Source: Mesorhizobium sp. L2C084A000 (GTDB taxonomy: Bacteria > Pseudomonadota > Alphaproteobacteria > Rhizobiales > Rhizobiaceae). Taken from it: a stretch of DNA of 58,958 nt. This document shows, in pieces, positions 8,958-18,300 of the stretch; the stretch's first letter is position 1; each line of letters starts with the position of its first letter. The stretch spans positions 1 through 58,958 of the forward strand of contig NZ_AYWX01000003.1 of assembly GCF_000502875.1 (NCBI RefSeq). The letters run 5' to 3'. The notes under the pieces were generated by a model. It made no database searches, was not told where the DNA came from, and saw nothing but the letters and a program-made list of their open reading frames with translations. The translations under genes and the position numbers were made by a program.

Positions 8958-9775
8958 TGGCAAGCGCGCCCTGGCTGACGGTTACGCCCGGCACAGCCCC
9001 GTTGCTGGTGTCGCTACCGCACACCGGCATCGACCTGGCCGGCCTTGAGAATCGGCTGGTCTCGCCCTGGCTCGGCCGCCGCGATTGCGATTGGTGGATC
9101 GACAATCTCTATGACTTTGCCGCCGGCCTCGGGGCGACGGTGGTGCACACCGCGATCTCGCGCACCGTCATCGACGTCAACCGCGATCCCTCCGGCGCCT
9201 CGCTTTACCCCGGCCAGGCGACGACCGGCCTTTGCCCGACCGAGACTTTCGATGGCGATCCGCTCTATCGCGAGGGCGAAGAACCGGGGCCGTCGGAGAT
9301 CGACGAGCGTCGCGAGAAATTCTTCGTGCCCTACCATGCCGCCCTGCAGGTCGAGATCGACCGGTTGCGTGGCTTGCACGAAAAGATCGTCCTCTATGAC
9401 TGCCACTCGATCCGTTCAGTGCTGCCGCGCCTGTTTGAAGGCACGCTGCCGGTTTTCAACCTCGGCACCAATGACGGCAGGAGCGCCGATCCGACGCTGC
9501 AGGCGATGGTCGGCCAGATCATGGCCGAAACCGGTGAAACCTCTGTCATCAACGGCCGCTTCAAAGGCGGCTGGATTACACGCCATTTCGGCCAGCCGCA
9601 ACAAGGCGTGCATGCGCTGCAGATGGAACTTTCCAATCGCGGCTATATGCGCGAGCCCGATGGCAAGGGTACGCCGGACAACTGGCCAGTGCCTTACGAT
9701 GCCGAGTTTGCCGCACCGATCCGCGCCACGCTGCGGAAAATCCTCGAGACCGCGACATCCTGGGCGCGTGTCTGA
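8957..9775 (+). CDS. hutG: N-formylglutamate deformylase HutG
   Basis: Enzyme of 272 residues in the N-formylglutamate amidohydrolase family (PF05013). It hydrolyses N-formyl-L-glutamate to glutamate and formate, the last step of this route. Typical stretches are VSLPHTGIDL near the N-terminus, DWWIDNLYDFAAGLGATVV, VIDVNRDPSG, LYDCHSIRS and NGRFKGGWITRHFG. ATG 8957 overlaps the hutH TGA by one base (TGATG); a GTG at 8954 is the alternative. Its role matches HutF, which supplies formylglutamate. Confidence 0.93.
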   Translation: MASAPWLTVTPGTAPLLVSLPHTGIDLAGLENRLVSPWLGRRDCDWWIDNLYDFAAGLGATVVHTAISRTVIDVNRDPSGASLYPGQATTGLCPTETFDGDPLYREGEEPGPSEIDERREKFFVPYHAALQVEIDRLRGLHEKIVLYDCHSIRSVLPRLFEGTLPVFNLGTNDGRSADPTLQAMVGQIMAETGETSVINGRFKGGWITRHFGQPQQGVHALQMELSNRGYMREPDGKGTPDNWPVPYDAEFAAPIRATLRKILETATSWARV

Positions 9776-9802
9776 CATTAGGTCCTTTTATGGAGTGACG
9801 CC

Positions 9803-11473
9803 ATGAACAATCCTCGCCACAACATCCGCGAAGTCCGCAGCCCGCGCGGCACCGAAATCAGCGCGCGCTCCTGGCTGACGGAAGCGCCGCTGCGCATGCT
9901 GATGAACAATCTCGATCCGGACGTTGCAGAAAATCCCAACGAGCTGGTCGTCTATGGCGGCCTCGGCCGGGCGGCGCGCACCTGGAACGACTTTGACCGC
10001 ATCGTCGCCTCATTGAGGACGCTGGCCGATGACGAGACTTTGCTGGTGCAGTCAGGCAAGCCGGTCGGCGTCTTCCGCACCCACCCGGACGCGCCGCGTG
10101 TGCTGATCGCAAACTCAAATCTGGTGCCGCACTGGGCGAATTGGGAAAAATTCAACGAGCTCGATAAGAAGGGCTTGATGATGTACGGCCAGATGACGGC
10201 CGGCTCGTGGATCTACATCGGCACGCAAGGCATCGTGCAGGGCACCTACGAGACCTTCGTCGAGGCCGGCCGCCAGCACTATGGCGGCAATCTCCGGGGA
10301 AAATGGATCCTGACCGGCGGTCTCGGCGGCATGGGTGGCGCCCAGCCGCTCGCCGCCGTCATGGCCGGCGCCTGCTGCCTGGCGATCGAATGCAATCCGG
10401 ACTCGATCGATTTCCGCCTGCGCACCCGCTACGTCGACGAGCGCGCCGACACGCTCGACGAGGCGCTGGAAAAGATCGAACGCTGGACCAAGGCCGGCGA
10501 GGCGAAGTCGGTCGGCCTGCTTGGCAATACGGCCGACATCGTGCCGGAGATGTTCAGGCGTGGCATTCGCCCCGATATGGTCACCGACCAGACCTCGGCG
10601 CATGATCCCATCAACGGCTACCTGCCGAAGGGCTGGACGATGGCCGAGTGGCGCGAGAAGCGCGTCAGCGACCCCAAGGAAGTCGAGAAGGCAGCCCGCG
10701 CCTCCATGCGCGAACATGTCGAGGCGATGGTGGCGTTCTGGAACGCCGGCGTGCCGACGCTCGACTATGGCAACAACATCCGCCAGGTGGCCAAGGAGGA
10801 GGGGTTCGAGAACGCTTTCGCCTTCCCCGGTTTCGTGCCGGCCTATATCCGTCCGCTGTTCTGCCGCGGCATCGGCCCCTTTCGATGGGCGGCCCTGTCG
10901 GGCGATCCGGAGGATATCTACAAGACCGACGCCAAGGTGCGCGAACTGACGCCCGGCAACACCCATCTGCACAACTGGCTCGACATGGCGCGTGAGCGCA
11001 TTGCCTTCCAGGGTCTGCCAGCGCGCATCTGCTGGGTTGGCCTCGGCGACCGGCATCGGCTCGGGCTCGCCTTCAACGAAATGGTGGCCAGGGGCGAGTT
11101 GAAGGCGCCTGTCGTCATCGGTCGCGATCACCTCGATTCCGGCTCGGTCGCTTCGCCGAACCGCGAAACGGAATCGATGAAGGACGGCTCGGACGCGGTA
11201 TCCGACTGGCCGCTGCTCAACGCATTGCTCAACACGGCGTCCGGCGCCACCTGGGTGTCGCTGCACCATGGCGGCGGCGTCGGCATGGGTTTCTCGCAGC
11301 ACGCCGGCATGGTGATCGTCGCCGACGGCACGCGCGAAGCGGCCAGGCGCCTGGAGCGGGTGCTTTGGAACGACCCGGCGACCGGTGTCATGCGCCACGC
11401 CGATGCCGGCTACGAGATCGCCGTCGAATGCGCCAAGGAGCACCAGCTCAATTTGCCCGGCATTCTCGGCTGA
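9803..11473 (+). CDS. hutU: Urocanate hydratase HutU
   Basis: NAD-dependent urocanase of 556 residues that converts urocanate to 4-imidazolone-5-propanoate, step two. Seen are the [20 protein letters not shown] block (about residues 126-145), the dinucleotide-binding glycine stretch [15 protein letters not shown] (about 173-187), [12 protein letters not shown] and [19 protein letters not shown] (about 353-371). The length is normal. A clear TGGAGTGACGCC leader precedes the ATG, 27 bases after hutG. The order I-H-G-U-D is compact and consistent with one transcript. Confidence 0.97.
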   Translation: MNNPRHNIREVRSPRGTEISARSWLTEAPLRMLMNNLDPDVAENPNELVVYGGLGRAARTWNDFDRIVASLRTLADDETLLVQSGKPVGVFRTHPDAPRVLIANSNLVPHWANWEKFNELDKKGLMMYGQMTAGSWIYIGTQGIVQGTYETFVEAGRQHYGGNLRGKWILTGGLGGMGGAQPLAAVMAGACCLAIECNPDSIDFRLRTRYVDERADTLDEALEKIERWTKAGEAKSVGLLGNTADIVPEMFRRGIRPDMVTDQTSAHDPINGYLPKGWTMAEWREKRVSDPKEVEKAARASMREHVEAMVAFWNAGVPTLDYGNNIRQVAKEEGFENAFAFPGFVPAYIRPLFCRGIGPFRWAALSGDPEDIYKTDAKVRELTPGNTHLHNWLDMARERIAFQGLPARICWVGLGDRHRLGLAFNEMVARGELKAPVVIGRDHLDSGSVASPNRETESMKDGSDAVSDWPLLNALLNTASGATWVSLHHGGGVGMGFSQHAGMVIVADGTREAARRLERVLWNDPATGVMRHADAGYEIAVECAKEHQLNLPGILG

Positions 11474-11485
11474 TTGGCTGAGCCG

Positions 11486-12073
11486 ATGCGCATCCTGCGG
11501 GCAGCCGAATACCGGTCGATGCCGTGGAAGAACGGCGGCGGCGTGACGACGGAAATCGCCGTCTCGCCCACTGGTGCCGGGCTCGACGATTTCGACTGGC
11601 GCGTGTCGATGGCGCGCGTCGAATTGAGCGGTCCTTTCTCGCAATTTGCCGGGATCGATCGCACCCTTGCCGTGCTCGAAGGCGAGGGCATCGTCCTCGA
11701 GATCGCCGGCCACCCGCCGACATCCATAAACAGGACGACTGCCCTGTTTTCTTTCCCTGCCGACGTGCAGACCTCGGCCGCGCTGATCGGCGGACCGATC
11801 ACTGATCTCAATGTCATGACCCGCCGAAGCCGGATGACGCATTCGGTCGAACGCCTGGTGATTTCGGCCCCCGTGGAAATCCGGACTGAAGCCGGCACAA
11901 CGCTCATCCTGTGCTTGAACGGCGACGTCAGCGTGCCCGCCGCTGAACCGGTTCGCCTCGGACCGCTCGATACGCTGCGGTCCGGTCCGGTCAGCACCGG
12001 CCTGCTTGTCCAGCCCGCCCATGAGGCAACGCTGTTCGTGATCCGGATCTGCGCCGTCGCCGGCAACGATTAA
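11486..12073 (+). CDS. hutD: HutD family protein
   Basis: A 195-residue cupin-like protein of the HutD/Ves family (PF05962). The N-terminal RILRAAEYRSMPWKNGGGVT with the MPWKNGGG motif (about residues 12-19) and the following DFDWRVSMARVE are diagnostic. HutD is not an enzyme of the known pathway. In Pseudomonas it has been proposed to limit excessive hut expression or urocanate build-up; any role here is inference. ATG 11486 is preferred; a TTG at 11474 directly follows the hutU stop. It closes the hut operon. Confidence 0.9.
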   Translation: MRILRAAEYRSMPWKNGGGVTTEIAVSPTGAGLDDFDWRVSMARVELSGPFSQFAGIDRTLAVLEGEGIVLEIAGHPPTSINRTTALFSFPADVQTSAALIGGPITDLNVMTRRSRMTHSVERLVISAPVEIRTEAGTTLILCLNGDVSVPAAEPVRLGPLDTLRSGPVSTGLLVQPAHEATLFVIRICAVAGND

Positions 12074-12340
12074 CGCTTGTTTCCAAACATGATCGCGGTA
12101 CCGGCGAAATATAGCGTAAGCTGCTGGCGGCATCACGAAAAAGCCTGAATCCTCTCCGCCGATCTGGCTTGGTGGGAAGTAGGGTGCTTGTCTTTGAGTC
12201 TTGCTGAGAGATAACGCCCTGTCGCGGTGCGGAAACAAACTTTCGGCAAGTGGGGTTTATGCAACCAATTGCATTTGAACCGGTTTTAGGGCCATTGCCG
12301 TGGCGGTGACGCCGCTCAGTGCCCGCTTACGGAATTTTCA
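12074..12340. other. Intergenic region upstream of ndvB
   Basis: This stretch of 267 bases has no convincing ORF. It must hold the end of the hut transcript and the ndvB promoter. AT-richer parts lie at about 12220-12290. A short CGGA before the ndvB ATG is the only ribosome-binding candidate. I see no strong terminator. Confidence 0.5.
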
Positions 12341-15300
12341 ATGAATATTCAGACGAATCCTGCCCAAATCGAGAAGACAAGCGCAAGCTTCCCGGCCATT
12401 ACCGAAGAGCCGATCCGTTCCAATTACCTGCCCGAAGAGCGCCTTCGGCTGCTTGGCGAAAGCCTGGCAAAAGGCGACCTCACGGACCTGTTCGGCCTGA
12501 CGCCCTTTGATTTTCAGGCCCGTATCCGGGACAGCGCCAAGAAGATTTTGGAAGTTTACCGGTCGACCAATGCTGCGCAGGCGAGGGGCGAGACGATCAC
12601 GCCGGCGGCACAATGGCTGCTCGACAACAATTACCTGGTCGAAGAGACCATTTTCCAGGTCAAGCGCGACCTGCCGCGCCGGTTCTATCGTCAGTTGCCG
12701 ACGCTGAAACTGCCTGACAACGGCACTGTGCCGCGCGCGCTGGCGCTGGCCTGGACCTATGTGGCGCATTCGGACAGTTCCGTTTCGGCGACGATGTTCA
12801 AGTCCATCGTCCAGGGTTTCCAGTCGGTCGAGCCGCTGAAGATCGGCGAACTCTGGGCGCTGCCTTCGCTGTTGCGCTTCGTCCTGATCGAAAATCTCCG
12901 CCGGCTGGCCGTCAGGGTCAATCGCACCCGCCAGATGCGCCAGATCGCCAACGATGTGGCCGACAAGGTCCTGGCCACCGACGACAGCGCCGACCGGCAG
13001 TCGATCCTGTCCAACTTCAGCGCCCACGCGCAGGACACCACCTTCGCCACCCAGCTGCTCTATCGCTTGCGCGATGGATCGCAGAATGCCGGCAAGGCTC
13101 TGGAATGGCTGGAAGGCGAGCTCGAAAAGACCGGCTCCGATGCCGAGGAAATCATCATTTCCGAACATCACACGCTGTCCAGCGGCAATGTGACGACGGG
13201 CAACATCATCCGCGGCCTGCGCCTCATCAACGACGTCGACTGGACGGTGTGGTTCGAAGGCGTCAGCCGCATCGACACCGTGCTGCGCGAGCGCACCGAT
13301 TTCGCCGCGCTCGACTTCTTCTCGCGCGATCAGTACCGGACCGCGATCGAGGAATTGGCGCGCCGCTCGAACCTTTCGGAATATCGCGTTGCCGAGATGG
13401 CCATCGAGTTGGCCGGCCACGCCGCCAGCGATGGTGACGGCGACGCCGTTTTAACCGGGTCCGCCCACACCGATGTCGGCTTCTTTCTCGTCGGCCCACG
13501 CCGGCTGGAGCTGGAGAAGGCGATCGGCTATCGGCCCACCATCAGCCAGACAGTCAAGCGTGCCTTCCGCAAGACCGGCTGGCTCGGCATCGTCGTGCCC
13601 GTGTTTGCGCTGACGGCGCTGCTTCTCGTTCTGTCCGGCAACGCGCTTGCCAATCTTGGCCTGTCGGTGCCCTCGATCGTCCTCATGCTGGCGCTTTTTG
13701 CCGTGCCGGCCAGCGAGGGCGCGCTCGCCTTCTTCAACACGGTCGTATCGCTGTTCCTGAAACCGACGCGCCTCGTCGGCTACGATTACCGGCACGGCGT
13801 GCCGCCCGAGGCGCGCACGTTGGTGGTGGTGCCGTCGCTGATCGGCTCGCGCGACGATGTCGAGGAAAACATCCGCAACATCGAGGTGCATCATCTCGCC
13901 AACACGGCCGATGAAATCCATTTCGCGCTGCTGTCGGACTGGCCAGACTCGAAGACCGAGATCGATGCGGCGGACACCGAAATCCTCGAATTCGCCCGTG
14001 CCGAGATCGCTCGTCTCAACGCCCGCTATCCCTCCGAAGGCGCGCCGCGTTTCTACATCCTGCACCGGCGCCGGCTCTTCAACGCGGCGCAAGGAGCCTG
14101 GATGGGCTGGGAGCGCAAGCGCGGCAAGCTGCACGAGCTCGATCTTCTGCTGCGCGGCGACAGCGACACCACGTTCCTGCCGCTCGACGTGCCGCTGCCG
14201 GAGAACGTCGTCCATGTGATGACGCTCGATGCCGACACGCGCACCACCCGTGACGCGGTCGCCACCCTCGTGGGCAAGCTCTGCCACCCGCTCAACCGGC
14301 CGCATTTCGATGCCAGCAAGCGCGTCGTCACCGCCGGCTACGCGATCCTGCAGCCGCGCATCACCGCGTCGCTGACATCAGGCGACGATGCGTCGTTCTT
14401 CCAGCGGGTGTTTTCGGCAAATCGCGGCCTCGACCCTTATGTCTTTGCCGTGTCCGATCTCTATCAGGACGTCTTCGGCGACGGGTCCTTCACCGGCAAG
14501 GGCCTCTATCATGTCGACGCCTTCGAGGCCGCGCTGCAGGGCCGCATCGAGGAAAACACCATCCTCAGCCACGATCTGCTGGAAGGCGCGCTGGCGCGCG
14601 CGGCGCTGGTCACCGACGTCGAACTGGTCGAGGACTATCCGACCCGATACTCGGTCGACGCCTCGCGCCACCATCGCTGGGCGCGCGGCGACTGGCAGCT
14701 GCTCGGCTTCATGCTCGATCCGCGCTCCGGCGTGCCGGCGCTGTCGCGCTGGAAGATGATCGACAATCTGCGCCGCTCGCTGACGCCGATCTTCTGGGTG
14801 ATGGCGGCGATCGCCGGCTGGACGCTGCTGCCCTTCACGCAGGCCGCGCAATGGCAGGCCCTGCTGATCCTCAGCCTGTTCATGGCGCCGACATTCGACA
14901 TCGTCAACGCCATCCTGCCCAAGAGCGGCGACCAGACGCCGCGCGGTCATTTCTCGGCCTTGGCACGCGACGTCGCCTTCGGCACCGCCATGGTGGCGCT
15001 GAAGATCGTGCTGATGGCGCACAACGCCTGGATGATGGGCGATGCCATCGTGCGCACGCTCTACCGGCTGTTTGTCAGCCGCCAGAACCTTTTGGAATGG
15101 CGCACCGCCTCGCAGGCGCACAAGGCGGGCGACAACGATGTCGGTTCCTATTACGGCATGATGTATGGCGCCGTGATCATCGGCTTCGTCGGCCTTGCCA
15201 TTCCGGTGCTGGCCGATTCGACCGGCGCCTTCGTGGCCTTCTTCTTCGCCCTGTTCTGGATTGGCTCGCCGGCCATCGCCAGCTGGATCAGCCGTTCGGC

Positions 15301-18300
15301 TGAAACCGAGGATCGGCTGCGCATATCGCAGGCCGACATCCACACGCTGCGCACGGTGGCGCGGCGCACGTGGCACTATTTCGAAAGCTTCGTGACGGCA
15401 GAACACCACCATCTGCCGCCCGATAATTTCCAGGAAAGCCCGGCGCCGGTGGTGGCGCCACGCACCTCGCCGACCAATATCGGCGTCTACCTGCTGTCCG
15501 TCGTCTCCGCCCGCGACTTCGGCTGGATCAGCCTGTCCGACGCCATCACCCGCATCGACGCCACCATGGCGACGATCGAGGGCATGCCGCGTGAGCGCGG
15601 TCACCTCTTCAACTGGTACGACACGACGACACTGAAGCCGCTCTATCCGCTTTACATCTCGGCTGTCGACAGCGGCAATCTCGCTGGCCATCTGGTGGCG
15701 GTGGCGGCGGCCTGCGCCGAATGGGCCGAAGCGCCCTCCGTCCATCTCCAGGGCGATTTCGAAGGCATTCTCGACACGGTCACCATCCTCAGCGAAAGCC
15801 TCGATGATTTGCCCGACGACCGCCGTCAGTTGCGCCCGCTGCGCCAGCGTCTCGCGGACCGTCTCGACGGCATGCGGCGCGCTGTCGACACCATCAAGGC
15901 GCAGCCCGAAATGGCGTCGATCCGCACCATCAACCTGGCTGTGCTGGCCGGCGAGATCCGCAAATTGGCCACCGCCATCCATACCGAGGCTGTGTCGCCC
16001 CAGAGCGACGTCATCGTCGACTGGGCGGCAAGGCTGGAAGCCACCTGCGAAGCGCACGTCCATGACGCGCACAGCGACGACAATGCCGTCGAGGCGCTGC
16101 GTGCCAAGCTGCTCACCTTGCGCGAGCGCACGCGCCGCTACGCCTTCGAGATGGATTTCTCCTTCCTGATGCGGCCGGAGCGCAAGCTGTTGTCGATCGG
16201 TTACCGGGTCGAGGAGCACCAGCTCGACGAAAGCTGCTACGACCTTCTGGCTTCCGAAGCGCGGCTGACCAGCCTGTTCGCCATCGCCAAGGGCGACCTG
16301 CCGACCGAGCACTGGTTCCGGCTTGGCCGGCCGATCGTCGAAATCGGTTTCCAGGGCGCCCTGATGTCCTGGTCCGGCTCGATGTTCGAATACCTGATGC
16401 CGCCGCTGGTGATGAAGGAGCCGCAGGGCTCGATCCTCAACCAGACCAGCAAGCTGATCATCAAGCGCCAGATCCAGTATGGCCGCCAGAAGAACGTGCC
16501 GTGGGGCATTTCGGAGGCCGCCTACAATGCGCGCGACCGCGAACTGACCTACCAATACACAAATTTCGGCGTTCCAGGTCTCGGGCTGAAGCGCGGCCTT
16601 GGCCAGAACACGGTGATCGCGCCTTACGCCACCATACTGGCGGCCCAGTTCAATCCGCGTGAAGCCGTGCTGAATCTCGCCCGATTGCGGGAGATCGGGG
16701 CGCTCGGCCGCCACGGTTACTACGATGCCGTCGACTTCACGCCGCAGCGCGTGCCGGAAGGCACGGATCATGTCGTCGTCCAGAACTACATGGCCCACCA
16801 TTCGGGCATGTCGATCGCGGCGGTTGCCGACGCCATCTTCGAAGGTCGCATGCGCGACCGCTTCCACAGCGATCCGGTCATCGAATCGGCTGAACTCTTG
16901 CTGCAGGAGAGGGCGCCGCGCGACATCCCGACCGCGACCGTCAGGACCGAGGCCGACGAACGCTCCAAGGACGAGACCGAAGTCGACAGCCCCGACACCC
17001 GCATCGTGCTCAATCCGCTGCAGTCGCTGCGGTCGACCAACGTCATGTCAAACGGCCGCTATTCGGTGATGGTCACCGCGACCGGCTCGGGCTACAGCCG
17101 CTGGGGCGATCTCTCCGTCACACGCTGGCAGCCGGATCCGACCGAGGACCGGCTCGGCTCCTACATCTTCCTGCGTGACGCAGGCTCAGGTGACTGGTGG
17201 TCGGCTACAGCCGAACCGAAGCGCGCCGCCGAGGAAAAGGCGCAGACCTTGTTCTCCGACGACAAGGCGAGCTTCGTCAAATCGGTGGGCACGTTGCGCT
17301 CCGAGGTCGAATGCATCGTCATCTCGGAAGGCAATGGCGAGGGCCGTCGGGTCACGCTCTACAATGACGGTCCGTCCGACCGTCACATCGAAGTGACCTC
17401 CTTTGCCGAACTGGTGCTCGGCCTGGAGGCGTCCGACAACGCGCATCCGGCCTTCTCGAAGATGTTCGTGGAAACCGAAATCTCTGCGAACAACGCGGCG
17501 ATCTTCGCCACGCGGCGCAAGCGCGAGACCAGCGAGCCCGATATCGCCATGGTGCATTTCGTCACCGATCCGTCCGGATCGGCGCGCGATGCCGAGGCCG
17601 AGACCGACAGGCGCGCCTTCATCGGCCGTGGCCGTACCATCGTCGATGCGGCCGCTTTCGACCCGGGCGCCAGGCTGGGCGGCCATTCAGGCTTTACGCT
17701 CGATCCCGTCGCGTCGCTGCGCCGCCAGGTGCGCGTGCCGGCCAACAAGAAGATATCGCTGACCTTCTGGACCGTCGTCGGCGCTGGCCGCACCGAGCTG
17801 GACGAAGCCATCGCCCGCCTCGACCATCCGGAGAGCTTTGCCCGCCAGGCCATGCTTGCCTGGACGCGCAGCCAGGTGCAGACCCGCCATATGGGCCTCA
17901 GCCTGACCGATGCCGCCAACGTGCAGAAGCTGGCGCGCTACCTGATCTATCCGGATCCGTTCCTGCGTCTTCCCGCAGAATCCATCGCCTCCGGGCTGGG
18001 CAAGCAGTCGAGCCTGTGGCCGACAAGCATTTCCGGCGATTTCCCGATCTTCCTGGTCAGGATCGGCGACGTCGCCGATCTTGAAATCGTTGCCCAGGCG
18101 CTGCGTTTCCAGGAATATATGCGCACCCGCGGCATGATGATCGACTTCGTCGTCGTCAACGAGCAGGCGTCCTCCTATGTCCAGGACCTGCAACGGGCGG
18201 TCGAGACGCTGTGCGAAAACAGCCGCCTGCGCGGCAAGGAGCTCGGACCGCGCCAGCACATTTTCGCGGTGCGCCGCGACCTCATGGACGAGACCACCTA

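Noticed and set aside
10115..12238. A 707-codon minus-strand ORF across hutU and hutD
   Set aside because: It is the antisense shadow of two well-supported genes. High GC at third codon positions removes stops on the opposite strand. No family features are seen in it.
14378..16867. An 829-codon minus-strand ORF inside ndvB
   Set aside because: It lies entirely antisense to a conserved region of the glucan synthase. Its composition is His/Gln/Arg-rich without domains, typical of shadow frames.
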